From Alkanindiges hydrocarboniclasticus (GTDB lineage: Bacteria > Pseudomonadota > Gammaproteobacteria > Pseudomonadales > Moraxellaceae): DNA of 64,000 bases. A model generated the notes under the pieces. That model ran no database searches. It was not told the DNA's origin and worked only from the letters and a program-made list of their open reading frames with translations. Where the stretch lies: contig NZ_MLCN01000006.1 in NCBI RefSeq assembly GCF_001982605.1, forward strand, positions 52,075 through 116,074. Direction: 5' to 3'. Position 1 is the stretch's first letter. Each line of letters begins with the position of its first letter. This document shows positions 9,035 through 17,920 of this stretch, in pieces. A program made the translations under genes and the position numbers.

Positions 9035-9247
9035 ATGTCAGCGCGCGAGCAAGGTGTTGTAAAGTGGTTTAATGATACTAAAGGTTTTGGTTTTATTCAG
9101 CGCAATGGCGGTGACGACGTATTCGTTCACTTCCGTGCGATTCAAGGCGACGGTCACCGCACTCTGCGTGATGGTCAGCGCGTTGAATTCACTGTTGTAA
9201 AAGGCCAAAAAGGTTTTCAAGCTGAAGAAGTTCAGCCTTTAGACTAA
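9035..9247 (+). CDS. Cold-shock domain protein (CspA family)
   Basis: This 70-residue single OB-fold protein has both nucleic-acid-binding motifs: RNP1 (K-G-F-G-F-I, about residues 16-21) and RNP2 (V-F-V-H-F, about 29-33). It binds single-stranded RNA or DNA and likely acts as an RNA chaperone. AGGA precedes the ATG. Downstream lies a strongly folded 150-base RNA region ending in a terminator, followed by a DEAD-box helicase gene, so two RNA-remodelling proteins are neighbours. Paralogues are common, so no specific csp letter is given. Confidence 0.96.
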   Translation: MSAREQGVVKWFNDTKGFGFIQRNGGDDVFVHFRAIQGDGHRTLRDGQRVEFTVVKGQKGFQAEEVQPLD

Positions 9248-9259
9248 TTTTGCTGAAAA

Positions 9260-9411
9260 AGCACTAATGCACAGACTAGTATACGACAGCATCCTAATGT
9301 TGTGTTACTGGTCTGGCGTTAACTAGCGGATTTATTGCTTACATGTTTTCATGTCCATTAAATGCCGCTAGAATGTACGTCCCATGCATTAGTGCTGGGA
9401 CGTATTTTTTT
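9260..9411 (+). ncRNA. Branched structured RNA element between csp and rhlB
   Basis: Several strong helices can be paired by hand. P1 is a perfect 12-bp helix, 9260-9271 with 9385-9396. P2 is a hairpin of 9272-9281 with 9306-9315 (one G-U), continued by 9286-9292 with 9297-9303 (one G-U) around a four-base loop. P3 pairs 9323-9334 with 9359-9371 (one bulged G), capped by ACATG-TTTT-CATGT (9341-9354). The 3' strand of P1 is exactly the loop of the terminator hairpin 9376-9404. The region could be a structured csp 3' UTR, a discrete small RNA, or a read-through switch controlling rhlB. I do not recognise an Rfam family. Confidence 0.6.
9376..9411 (+). terminator. Intrinsic terminator downstream of csp
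   Basis: A perfect 9-bp stem (TACGTCCCA at 9376-9384 with TGGGACGTA at 9396-9404) is followed by T7. The 11-base loop is complementary to 9261-9271, which makes this terminator part of a larger fold. Confidence 0.9.
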
Positions 9412-9473
9412 GGGTGAAAACAAGGTCATGACATGATTGACCCACTATTTTATTTTATGAAAGAAAGGTTCGT

Positions 9474-10625
9474 ATGAGTTCAAGCTTCGACGCGGTTAAT
9501 TTGCATCCTTCCTTGCGTCGTGCCATTGATGATCTTGGCTATGATCACATGACTCCGATTCAGCAAAAGATTTTACGTTATACGCTGGCAGGACATGATG
9601 CCATTGGGCGCGCCCAGACAGGGACTGGAAAAACCGCAGCCTTTTTAATTAGCGTACTGAATGATTTGCTGAATCATCCGATTGAAGAGCAGCGTTACCG
9701 TGGTGAGCCGCGTGCATTGATTATGGCACCGACCCGTGAACTGGCCCTGCAAATTGAAAGTGATGCCAAGGCACTGTGCAAGCATACCAACCTTAGTATT
9801 GTGACATTGCTGGGCGGTGTGGATTATGATCTGCAACGTAAGGGACTGGACAGAAGTTTTGTGGATATTCTGGTTGCTACACCGGGCCGCCTAATGGATT
9901 TTATGGACCAGAAGGAAGTCTGGCTAGATCGTCTGGAATTTGTAGTGATTGATGAAGCTGACCGTCTGCTGGACATGGGTTTCATTCCGTCAGTCAAGCG
10001 CATCCTGCGTCAGGCACCTCCTAAGGAAAACCGTCAGACCTTATTGTTCTCGGCCACATTTAGCTATGATGTACTCAATCTGGCACAGCAGTGGTTATTT
10101 GAACCGATTACCGTTGAAATTGAACCAGAACAAAAAACCAGCGAACGGGTAGAGCAGCGGGTTTATATTGTCGGTAATCAGGAAAAAGAACGCCTGTTAA
10201 AAGAGCTTTTGGCACAGGAACCGATTGATAAGGTCATGATTTTTGCCAATCGCCGTGATCAGGTACGCAAGCTGTATGATCGTTTAAAAAAGCAGAACTA
10301 TAGTGTAGGCATCTTGTCGGGCGAAATTGCCCAGGATAAACGCATCAAGACATTAGATCAGTTCAAGCAGGGCAAAATCCAGATTCTGATTGCAACCGAT
10401 GTAGCAGGCCGTGGTATCCATGTGGATGGGGTAAGCCATGTGGTCAATTATACTCTGCCTGAGCACGCCGAAGACTATGTACACCGGATTGGCCGTACAG
10501 GCCGTGCCGGTGAAAATGGCATTAGTATCAGTTTTGCCAGTGAAGATGATTCGTTTTTACTGGCTGATCTGGAAAAAGCCATTGGTCAGAAGCTTCCTTT
10601 GCAACGCCTGGATGGTTATCGCTAA
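9474..10625 (+). CDS. rhlB: DEAD-box ATP-dependent RNA helicase, RhlB-like
   Basis: All superfamily 2 helicase motifs are present in order: Q-motif TPIQQ, motif I AQTGTGKT (47-54), Ia PTRELALQ, Ib TPGR, motif II DEAD (160-163), motif III SAT, motif V ATDVAGRGI and motif VI HRIGRTGRAG. At 383 residues it is a minimal two-domain core with little C-terminal tail. The motif V context (G-R-G-I-H-V-D-G-V-S-H-V-V-N-Y) resembles RhlB, the degradosome helicase that unwinds RNA for RNase E. AAAGGT precedes the ATG. The csp terminator lies upstream, so expression may depend on read-through or on a local promoter that I could not define. Confidence 0.9.
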   Translation: MSSSFDAVNLHPSLRRAIDDLGYDHMTPIQQKILRYTLAGHDAIGRAQTGTGKTAAFLISVLNDLLNHPIEEQRYRGEPRALIMAPTRELALQIESDAKALCKHTNLSIVTLLGGVDYDLQRKGLDRSFVDILVATPGRLMDFMDQKEVWLDRLEFVVIDEADRLLDMGFIPSVKRILRQAPPKENRQTLLFSATFSYDVLNLAQQWLFEPITVEIEPEQKTSERVEQRVYIVGNQEKERLLKELLAQEPIDKVMIFANRRDQVRKLYDRLKKQNYSVGILSGEIAQDKRIKTLDQFKQGKIQILIATDVAGRGIHVDGVSHVVNYTLPEHAEDYVHRIGRTGRAGENGISISFASEDDSFLLADLEKAIGQKLPLQRLDGYR

Positions 10626-10640
10626 ACATTGGATAGCATG

Positions 10641-10702
10641 CTTTAGCCTGAATGCTGGTTGAGGCTAAAGCAAAAAGTCAGCTGATAAGGCTGACTTTTT
10701 TT
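10641..10702 (+). terminator. Tandem hairpin terminator between rhlB and the lipoprotein gene
   Basis: Two adjacent hairpins occur. The first is CTTTAGCCT/AGGCTAAAG (10641-10649 with 10662-10670). The second is AGTCAGC/GCTGACT (10676-10682 with 10690-10696), flanked by A and T tracts. The second works in both directions and so also serves the convergent lipoprotein gene. Confidence 0.88.
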
Positions 10703-10739
10703 ATAGGTGTACTTTTACGACTTAATATTAAAAACAGGA

Positions 10740-11108
10740 TTATCTTTTGCAGTAAAAGGTTAACTTGGCTTCGTAATCATCATCTCGGCTAATGGAGTTA
10801 CTGCCTGAGCCACTCAATACCCCAATTACACTGGCAGCTTGTTCGATAAGGCGTCCGGTTTGTTCACTGACTACCCCGTTGTATTTAATTTCTTCATTAA
10901 CCACGATTGGGGTGCTACTGCGGCAGGTTTTATTGGCGGCACTGGCTGCGTTATTCATGGCAATAGTCTTGGACTTGCCAAGGCCAGTTACTTCAAACTG
11001 GTTATTTTCGCGCTGAATGGCGGTGGTTGCATTGGGAGTGCTGGCACAACCGGAAAGAATTAGTCCTGTCAGGGCTAGTGCTGCTAGTGGGGTAAGCTGC
11101 TTGATCAT
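10740..11108 (-). CDS. Small lipoprotein of unknown function
   Basis: This 122-residue protein starts with a lipoprotein signal peptide: a charged start, a hydrophobic stretch and the lipobox L-S-G-C with Cys21. The mature part is a small domain of about 100 residues with two further cysteines (in N-K-T-C-R and the final F-Y-C-K-R) that could form a disulfide. The S-K-T-I-A-M-N-N-A-A segment suggests an alpha/beta domain like other small outer-membrane lipoproteins. I do not recognise the family. It is monocistronic. Confidence 0.8.
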   Translation of the reverse strand: MIKQLTPLAALALTGLILSGCASTPNATTAIQRENNQFEVTGLGKSKTIAMNNAASAANKTCRSSTPIVVNEEIKYNGVVSEQTGRLIEQAASVIGVLSGSGSNSISRDDDYEAKLTFYCKR

Positions 11109-11368
11109 TACTTGGCTCCAAGATGTATTTCAAAAGAATGTATCTTTAATTTTAGAAGAATTATGAACATACAGCGCTTGGGGGTCGATGACAGTTCGTT
11201 TGCCAAACTGTGTGCTTTGGGTTAAATCCATCCTTTTTTAGGATGCTATTTTAGGGCTTGCGGATATTTCATTTTTATTGAAAATTGGCCATGATCATTC
11301 GCCCAAAGGATGGAAATTTGCTAATCTACAGGTGCTTACCGCTCTAGTGCATCACGAGATATCACTGC

Positions 11369-12598
11369 ATGGCATTTCATTTTCCACGTTTACCGTTTAT
11401 TGAATATAGTAAGGCCGCAGTTAAACATTCGGTAGGCCGCCGCTTTTCTCGCCACCGCTATTTATTACAAAACAAAAGTACCCGACAGCAATTACTGCGA
11501 GAAGGCCTGTTTTCTGTTCATTATTATCCACCTTTGAAGGAAGACCGGGTTCAGGTGGAAGGTGATACTGTTGCTGTTGCGCAAAAACGCTATGCCATTC
11601 CAGTGCTGCTAGTGCCTCCGCTGGGTGTATATGGCTGGGTATTTGACCTGATGACTGAGCGATCGCTGGTACGCTACTTTCTGGCACATGGTTTTGCGGT
11701 CTATATGATTGACTGGGGTCGGCCCAGCAACAGTGAAAATTATTTATCGCTGGAAACCTATACCTTAAACTGGTTTCCCAAGGCAGTGGCAGCTATTCGC
11801 CAGCATAGTGGGCAGGCGCAGGTCAGTATTGTGGGCTATTGCATGGGTGGTTTGTTGTCACTCATCTATACCGCTGCTGAAGGAAAAAATCAGGTTAAAA
11901 ATCTGGTCACTATTGCTTCACCGGTAAACATGCACCAGATGAGCAGTGCAATTGGCAAGGCTTACCAGCTCTTTTCAGTCCCAGCCAGCCTGCTGCGCCG
12001 CGTAACTGGTTTTGACCTCAATGACTTTGATTCCAGTCTGTTTCATGTCAATGGCAAATTGCTTTCCATTGGTTTTCAACTGACTCAGCCCACTGCCATG
12101 CTAAGCAGTTATATTGATCTGGTCCGCAATATTGGCAATCAGGATTATGTCAGCCGCTATACCACCATGAATGAATGGTTTACCAACATGCCGGATTATC
12201 CCGGTGCAACCATGCGCGAGATGATTGAAAAATTCGGCTTGGCCAACCGTATGAATCATGGGCATTTTCATATTGGTGGACGGCAGATCAGCTTTAAAAA
12301 TATTAAATGCGCTTTACTGGCCATTGCAGGGGATAACGATGCCATTACCAGTATTGGTGCTGCCAGCGCTGTGATCACAGTCGTAGGTTCGCTGGATAAA
12401 AGCTTTGAAGTTGTGCCCGGTGGTCATGCTGGCCTGTTTACCGGAACTCAGGCCGTAAAAACCACTTGGGTCATTGTGACAGACTGGCTAAAGCGCCGTT
12501 CAGGTGAACCAGTATTTGCGCGGAATGCTGAAGCTAATGATGTAAAAGATACCGGTGAACAGCCCGTGAACACGATGCAAAATAAGCATGAGGAATAA
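11369..12598 (+). CDS. PhaC-like alpha/beta hydrolase (short poly(3-hydroxyalkanoate) synthase family)
   Basis: This 409-residue protein has the PHA synthase version of the lipase box, G-Y-C-M-G-G, with Cys in place of Ser (about residue 157), a G-D-N-D Asp and a G-G-H-A His completing the triad. The V-Y-M-I-D-W-G-R-P strand is typical of PhaC. Class I and II synthases have 550-600 residues; this one lacks most of the N-terminal region and is closer in size to class III PhaC (about 360), but no PhaE partner is visible. It may be a short synthase, a synthase-like acyltransferase or a thioesterase. It is followed after five bases by a nitroreductase gene. Confidence 0.85.
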   Translation: MAFHFPRLPFIEYSKAAVKHSVGRRFSRHRYLLQNKSTRQQLLREGLFSVHYYPPLKEDRVQVEGDTVAVAQKRYAIPVLLVPPLGVYGWVFDLMTERSLVRYFLAHGFAVYMIDWGRPSNSENYLSLETYTLNWFPKAVAAIRQHSGQAQVSIVGYCMGGLLSLIYTAAEGKNQVKNLVTIASPVNMHQMSSAIGKAYQLFSVPASLLRRVTGFDLNDFDSSLFHVNGKLLSIGFQLTQPTAMLSSYIDLVRNIGNQDYVSRYTTMNEWFTNMPDYPGATMREMIEKFGLANRMNHGHFHIGGRQISFKNIKCALLAIAGDNDAITSIGAASAVITVVGSLDKSFEVVPGGHAGLFTGTQAVKTTWVIVTDWLKRRSGEPVFARNAEANDVKDTGEQPVNTMQNKHEE

Positions 12599-12603
12599 AC
12601 AAT

Positions 12604-13191
12604 ATGACGCAGTCCATTGCGCCAGACCAGTTACTGGCTTTTATTGAAAGCCGGCAGTCCGTTGGTCAGCTGGTTGAACCAGCGCCAACACAGGCACAGC
12701 TTGAGCAGGCATTGCAGGCTGCTTTAAGTGCGCCAGACCATCACCGTTTGCGTCCGTGGCAGTTTTTGCAGGTACGTGATAAAGGCCGGCATGCACTGGG
12801 TCGGATTTTTTTGCAATGTGTGAAGGAAGCTGGCGTAACTGAATCGGCCCAGCTTGAACGCGCACTGGCACAACCCCTGCGTGCCCCATTGATTCTGGTG
12901 GCAATTGTCGATACACAGCAACACCCTAAAGTGCCCAAGGTGGAGCAGGTACTCAGTATGGGTGCCGCCATTGAAAACTTTTTGCTTATGCTGAATGCAC
13001 AAGGCTACGCGGCGATGTGGCGTACCGGCACCATGGCTGAGTCAGGCGTATTTAAGCAAAAGATGGGATTAAAAGCCGAGGATGAAGTTGCCGGATTTAT
13101 TTATATCGGGACGGCGGCTCGTCAGTTGGCCCCACGGGAGCGCTTGTCAGTAAATGAGTTTTTAACTGACTGGCCGGCCAACTTATTGTAG
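12604..13191 (+). CDS. ydjA: YdjA-like nitroreductase family protein
   Basis: This 195-residue FMN-dependent oxidoreductase belongs to the nitroreductase fold. Family features include the N-terminal R-Q-S-V-G arginine that contacts FMN phosphate, A-P-D-H followed by R-P-W-Q-F, and A-A-M-W-R-T-G near residue 138. These match YdjA, the minimal single-domain type, better than NfsA/NfsB. The natural substrate is unknown. GAGGA in the last codons of the PhaC-like gene provides the ribosome-binding site, implying coupling. Confidence 0.9.
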   Translation: MTQSIAPDQLLAFIESRQSVGQLVEPAPTQAQLEQALQAALSAPDHHRLRPWQFLQVRDKGRHALGRIFLQCVKEAGVTESAQLERALAQPLRAPLILVAIVDTQQHPKVPKVEQVLSMGAAIENFLLMLNAQGYAAMWRTGTMAESGVFKQKMGLKAEDEVAGFIYIGTAARQLAPRERLSVNEFLTDWPANLL

Positions 13192-13337
13192 AACGCTGGC
13201 GAGCATGTTGCAGCAGTCACATTGCAGATGCAGGTGCTGGCAACAAATATCAGTGGCGATTTGCTGGATTGAACCTTACTATCATTGAATTTGAATTAAC
13301 ATTGACTTAACTAGGCTCTGGACTAGTAGAACTTATT

Positions 13338-14411
13338 ATGATGAATGACTTTAATTTTTCGGCCTTAATTACGCCACGTGAAAAACCAGCAACCCCATTA
13401 CGGGTAGCGGTACTGGGTGGTGGCAGCTTTGGTACGGCCATGGCTAACCTTGCAGCACGCAATGGTTGCGAAACCTGCATGTGGATTCGTGATGAAAACG
13501 CTGCAAAAGACATGCAGCAAACCAAGCGTAACATGCGTTATTTGCCGGATTTTCAACTGGAAGACAGCCTGCAATTTAGCAGCCGGCTGGAAGATGTAGT
13601 GCCTAACCGCGATATTATTCTGGTAGCGATTCCCAGCCACTCCTATCGGGATGTGCTTAAGCAGATTGCTCCAATGATTAGCGGGCAGGCCATTGTGTCA
13701 CTTACCAAAGGCATTGAGGCAGAAACCTTTTGCCTGATGAGCGACATTATTCAGCAGGAATTGCCGGAAGTGCCTTTTGGTGTATTATCCGGGCCAAATC
13801 TGGCCAAGGAAATTGTCGCCAATATGCCTGCAGGCACAGTGATTGCCAGCAGTAGCGAAGCCTTGCGTAATGCCGTGCAAACAGCGCTGCACAGTGCCCT
13901 GTTTCGGGTTTTTGCCAGTTCAGATGTACATGGGGTTGAACTGGGCGGTGCGCTGAAAAATATTTATGCAATTGCCATGGGCATGGGTGCAGCTTATAAC
14001 GTGGGTGAAAACACCCGCAGTATGTTGCTCACCCGTGCGCTGGCGGAAATGAGCCGTTTTGCCGTGACTCTGGGTGCAAATCCTTTAACCTTTTTGGGTT
14101 TGTCGGGCGTAGGGGACTTATTTGCCACCTGTAGTAGCCCGCTCAGCCGTAATTACCAGATTGGCTATGCACTGGGCCAGGGTAAAAATCTTGAGGAAGC
14201 GGTGGCCGCGCTTGGACAGACCGCAGAAGGTATTAACACCATTCGTCAGGTCAGTGCCCAGTCCAAATTGCTGGATGTGTACATGCCAATTACCAATGCC
14301 TTGTATGAAGTAATTTTTGAAGGAAAACCACCTTTAGGCATTGCCCTGTCACTGATGCAAAATGGGCACCGCAGTGATGTGGAGTTTGTCCTGCCGCATG
14401 AGCAGGTTTAA
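13338..14411 (+). CDS. gpsA: NAD(P)-dependent glycerol-3-phosphate dehydrogenase
   Basis: GpsA reduces dihydroxyacetone phosphate to sn-glycerol 3-phosphate, the backbone precursor of phospholipids, in the cytoplasm. The 357-residue protein has the Rossmann motif G-G-G-S-F-G-T-A (about residue 32), the S-L-T-K-G-I-E loop, L-S-G-P-N-L-A-K-E, and the catalytic lysine region E-L-G-G-A-L-K-N-I-Y. It carries about 20 extra N-terminal residues. Two ATGs (13338, 13341) are possible starts. The sixA gene follows. Confidence 0.97.
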   Translation: MMNDFNFSALITPREKPATPLRVAVLGGGSFGTAMANLAARNGCETCMWIRDENAAKDMQQTKRNMRYLPDFQLEDSLQFSSRLEDVVPNRDIILVAIPSHSYRDVLKQIAPMISGQAIVSLTKGIEAETFCLMSDIIQQELPEVPFGVLSGPNLAKEIVANMPAGTVIASSSEALRNAVQTALHSALFRVFASSDVHGVELGGALKNIYAIAMGMGAAYNVGENTRSMLLTRALAEMSRFAVTLGANPLTFLGLSGVGDLFATCSSPLSRNYQIGYALGQGKNLEEAVAALGQTAEGINTIRQVSAQSKLLDVYMPITNALYEVIFEGKPPLGIALSLMQNGHRSDVEFVLPHEQV

Positions 14412-14464
14412 GGCCGTAGATAATACCTATACTTATTAAAGTGATTTACTGGAAATAATAGGCA

Positions 14465-14935
14465 ATGCAACTGATTTTAATGCGGCATGGCGAAGCTGAA
14501 AGCCCGATTGATAGCAGCATGCACAGTGATGCCCGTCGCCGCCTGACCTTACGCGGCCAACAGCAGGCAGCATCAACTGCCCAACAGCTTATCCAGCGCT
14601 ACCAACCGGATTTATTTGTGGTAAGTCCATTATTGCGTGCCCAGCAGACCCGGCAGGCTTTTGCCAACTTGTGTCCGCAGGTTCCAGTTGTTACCTATGA
14701 CCATATTAAGCCGGAAGATAAGGCTGTACCAGCACTGGCATGGTTATCGCAACTGGAAGCCCAGTGTATTGTGGTGGTGTGTCACATGAATATTGTGGCC
14801 TACATGGGCGGTTTGCTGGTGGGTGAGCCACCCCGTAGTTTTGAGCTGGCAGAAGCACGCGTATATGAGCAAACGGTAATTGCCAATGGGCTGTCGGTTG
14901 AGCAGATACGCATTGTGCCGCAATTGGTCAGGTAA
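14465..14935 (+). CDS. sixA: Phosphohistidine phosphatase SixA
   Basis: This 156-residue histidine-phosphatase-superfamily protein carries the catalytic R-H-G-E near the N terminus (L-M-R-H-G-E-A-E) and the second His in V-V-C-H-M-N. It is the short SixA form without extra domains, which dephosphorylates phosphohistidine on signalling or PTS proteins. It lies between gpsA and gspL. Its substrate here is not determined. Confidence 0.92.
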   Translation: MQLILMRHGEAESPIDSSMHSDARRRLTLRGQQQAASTAQQLIQRYQPDLFVVSPLLRAQQTRQAFANLCPQVPVVTYDHIKPEDKAVPALAWLSQLEAQCIVVVCHMNIVAYMGGLLVGEPPRSFELAEARVYEQTVIANGLSVEQIRIVPQLVR

Positions 14936-15074
14936 ACGCTGTACTGATGACTTGAGCCATAAACTTTTATGCTGGCATAGATTTATAGATCATGTTTTTA
15001 TATGATGGCGGCAAGAAGTTGTCACGATGAACTGACACAACAACTGCGATATTAAAATCAGGGAAAAATAACCC

Positions 15075-16256
15075 ATGCTGTATTTATGGATGCCAGAAGG
15101 TGATGCTGCCTGGCGCTGGCGTGTCAATGCCACTGATGTCTGGCAAACTGCAGCCAACTGGGATGAATTGCTTCAGGCAACAGCTACTGAAAATCAGAAG
15201 GAAGCTATTGTCTTTTTTCCAACCAGCAGCACGCAGATTTTACGCCAGCCCTTGACCCGCCAGCAATTGCGCCAGATTGGGCCAAGTGGTGTCCGGTACT
15301 TGCTGGAAGAATATGCGCTGTTGCCTGTAGATCAACTGGCTGTACATTATCAATTAGATAAAGGCCAGGTGGATAAAAGTCTGGTTGATGAGAGTGAACA
15401 CGTTAATATCATGGCATTACCAGCCAGTCTGGTGAGCCAGTACCAGAATATTATGGCGCTGGGTGCATGGCGCATTCAGGCTTTGCTACCGGATTTTTTG
15501 CTGGTTCCAGCACCCACTATACTCAATGAAGCCCAACTGATTATTCACCAGCAGCAACGCATTTTGCGGGTGAGTGATTATGTGGCTTATTGCGCTGATG
15601 ATCTGACCATTTTGCTGGATTACATGCCTGAGCTAACCCAGCTTAATATCTGGGGCCAGCCCGGCGAGCAGGATCAGCTGGCCATTGAAGGCATTGCAGG
15701 TCTGGCCGTTAGCCTCTATGCCTGGGAAAGTACACCAGCGCCATTCACAGATGCCCAGTATATTCGCCATCCGTTTAATGTTCTGCCAAAGGCCAAAGCC
15801 CAGTTATCAGGGTACTGGCCAGCCATTGCTGCCGTGCTGGTCGCAACCTTGCTGGTGCAAATGGTTTATGACGGGGTGCGGACATGGCGTTATCACAAGA
15901 TTGCCGAACAAACCCATGCCATGGCAGTGCAGCAGTTCCAGAGCTGGTTTCCAGAAGAACGCCGGATTGTTAACCTGAGAAGGCAGTTTGAAGGCCACTT
16001 GCAGGGTAATAGCAATATGGATCTGACCGCATTATCGCTGATCAGCCGGGTAGGGCCATTGTTGCAGCAGGCCAACTTGCCAGCCACTCAGGTGCAATAC
16101 CGGGACAACGTGCTGGAACTGACTATTATTGCCAGTGGCTTGCCTGCACTGGAATCCTTGCGTTCCCAGCTTAGTGATCAGGGCTTGAATGCCGAGCTGG
16201 GTTCGGTTAATCCTGCCAGTGGACAGGTATCAGGTTTAATTCGGGTGCAATTATGA
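15075..16256 (+). CDS. gspL: Type II secretion system protein GspL
   Basis: GspL links the cytoplasmic ATPase GspE to the inner-membrane platform of the type II secretion system. The 393-residue protein has a large actin-like cytoplasmic domain (1-250), one transmembrane helix at about 254-272 and a periplasmic ferredoxin-like domain (about 320-393). It overlaps gspM by four bases (ATGA), the usual L-M pairing. No other gsp genes are in the window; Moraxellaceae are known to scatter them. Confidence 0.88.
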   Translation: MLYLWMPEGDAAWRWRVNATDVWQTAANWDELLQATATENQKEAIVFFPTSSTQILRQPLTRQQLRQIGPSGVRYLLEEYALLPVDQLAVHYQLDKGQVDKSLVDESEHVNIMALPASLVSQYQNIMALGAWRIQALLPDFLLVPAPTILNEAQLIIHQQQRILRVSDYVAYCADDLTILLDYMPELTQLNIWGQPGEQDQLAIEGIAGLAVSLYAWESTPAPFTDAQYIRHPFNVLPKAKAQLSGYWPAIAAVLVATLLVQMVYDGVRTWRYHKIAEQTHAMAVQQFQSWFPEERRIVNLRRQFEGHLQGNSNMDLTALSLISRVGPLLQQANLPATQVQYRDNVLELTIIASGLPALESLRSQLSDQGLNAELGSVNPASGQVSGLIRVQL

Positions 16257-16729
16257 GTTTGGCCACTAGTTTTAACCAGTATACAGCGCAGCTACAGCAA
16301 CGTCTGGACCGGCTTTCACCACGTGACCGCTTTGCCCTGATTGTCATGACTATATTTTTGGTTGTGGTGACAGTGGGCTACAGCATCTGGGCACTCCACA
16401 AAGCGGCTGACAAGGCACAGGCGCAAGCCACAGAAGAACGCGAATTATTATTGTGGATGCGTTCGCAGGCGCCTAATATTCGGCAGTCACAAGGCGACCA
16501 GATGCCATTGAACATGATTATTCAGACTACAGCACAAAATCAGGGCTTAACTGTTTCACAAATGCCGGCTGGTGAGCAGGTTCAGGTCAGTGTGGTACAT
16601 CAAAGCTTTGCAGTGCTGGGTACATGGTTATCACGTCTGGCCGAACAGGGTGTCAGTATCCAGCAACTGGATATTAGCCAGAATCCCTCAGGGGAATTGC
16701 AGCTTAAGGCGTCCTTGGGTCAGGGCTAA
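16253..16729 (+). CDS. gspM: Type II secretion system protein GspM
   Basis: This 158-residue bitopic inner-membrane protein has a short cytoplasmic N terminus, one transmembrane helix (about 25-47) and a small periplasmic domain; this layout and length are typical of GspM, which stabilises GspL. The start ATGA overlaps the end of gspL. Confidence 0.88.
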   Translation: MSLATSFNQYTAQLQQRLDRLSPRDRFALIVMTIFLVVVTVGYSIWALHKAADKAQAQATEERELLLWMRSQAPNIRQSQGDQMPLNMIIQTTAQNQGLTVSQMPAGEQVQVSVVHQSFAVLGTWLSRLAEQGVSIQQLDISQNPSGELQLKASLGQG

Positions 16730-16903
16730 GGTATTCTTAAACTGATAACAGGATATTTGCCTGCGTGCGTAAGCTAATTGCAGGCTTGTGGTGGCAAATT
16801 CCTAAAATAGACTGGTTTTTGCCAAGTGTTTAAGAGCAACTGGTAGCAACTGGGCGGCGAGACAGCTATAATTACGCTTTATTGCATTGAGCCTGTTTTG
16901 TCC

Positions 16904-17914
16904 ATGCTATATCAGTTTACACGTCCAGCCCTGTTTGCCTTAGATCCTGAACGTGCACATAACGCGACATTAACCTCGCTCAAGCTGGCCGGAAAAACCG
17001 GACTGCTGTCCCGACTGTATCCAAAAATTAACCAGCCTGTTACCTGCATGGGAATTACCTTTGATAATCCTGTAGGGCTTGCTGCTGGTCTGGATAAAAA
17101 TGGCGACTATATTGATGGTCTGGCCGCACTGGGTTTTGGTTTTATTGAAATAGGCACCATTACCCCACGGCCGCAGTCTGGCAATGCGTATCCGCGTTTG
17201 TTCCGTTTACCACAGGCGCAGGCCATTATTAACCGTATGGGTTTTAATAATGATGGCGTGGACAAGCTGGTTGAAAATGTCAAGGCTGCAAAATATAAAG
17301 GCGTACTGGGCATTAATATTGGCAAAAATGCCGATACGCCAGTCGAAAAGGCAGTAGATGACTACCTGATTTGTCTGGACAAGGTTTATCCCTATGCTTC
17401 CTATGTCACCGTTAATATTTCTTCACCTAATACCAAGGGCTTGCGTAGCCTGCAAAGTGGGGATGCATTAACCGATCTGTTACAGCAATTAAAACAACGA
17501 CAGCTTTATCTGGCTGCCCAGCACCGCCATTATGTACCACTGGTACTCAAGGTTGCACCTGATTTAAGCCCGGAAGACATTGCCTTTATCAGTGCGCAGT
17601 TAATCCGTTTTGAAATAGATGGCCTGATTACTACCAATACCACCTTATCTCGCGATGGTGTTGCTGAACTGCAACATGGAGATGAAGCAGGTGGTTTGTC
17701 AGGTGCCCCGGTTTTTGACCGCAGTACCGAATGTTTAACAGCATTTGCAGCGCATTTGCAGGGACGTATCCCCTTGATTGGGGTAGGCGGAATTTTAAAT
17801 GGTGATCAGGCCAAGACCAAGATGGATGCTGGCGCATCTCTGGTGCAGTTGTATAGCGGCTTGATTTATCAAGGTCCAGACCTTATTAATGATTGTGTCA
17901 ACGCAGTGCGCTAA
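16904..17914 (+). CDS. pyrD: Dihydroorotate dehydrogenase (quinone), class 2
   Basis: PyrD oxidises dihydroorotate to orotate in pyrimidine synthesis and passes electrons to quinone at the inner membrane. The 336-residue length and the amphipathic N terminus ([10 protein letters not shown]) are those of class 2. FMN and substrate motifs are present: [23 protein letters not shown], and the late G-V-G-G-I. I take the ATG at 16904; a TTG six bases upstream is in frame. cvpA follows six bases after the stop. Confidence 0.96.
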   Translation: MLYQFTRPALFALDPERAHNATLTSLKLAGKTGLLSRLYPKINQPVTCMGITFDNPVGLAAGLDKNGDYIDGLAALGFGFIEIGTITPRPQSGNAYPRLFRLPQAQAIINRMGFNNDGVDKLVENVKAAKYKGVLGINIGKNADTPVEKAVDDYLICLDKVYPYASYVTVNISSPNTKGLRSLQSGDALTDLLQQLKQRQLYLAAQHRHYVPLVLKVAPDLSPEDIAFISAQLIRFEIDGLITTNTTLSRDGVAELQHGDEAGGLSGAPVFDRSTECLTAFAAHLQGRIPLIGVGGILNGDQAKTKMDAGASLVQLYSGLIYQGPDLINDCVNAVR

Positions 17915-17920
17915 CACATT

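Noticed and set aside
16866..16871. TATAAT as the pyrD -10 box
   Set aside because: The hexamer is perfect, but no reasonable -35 hexamer lies 15-19 bases upstream, so I did not list it as a promoter.
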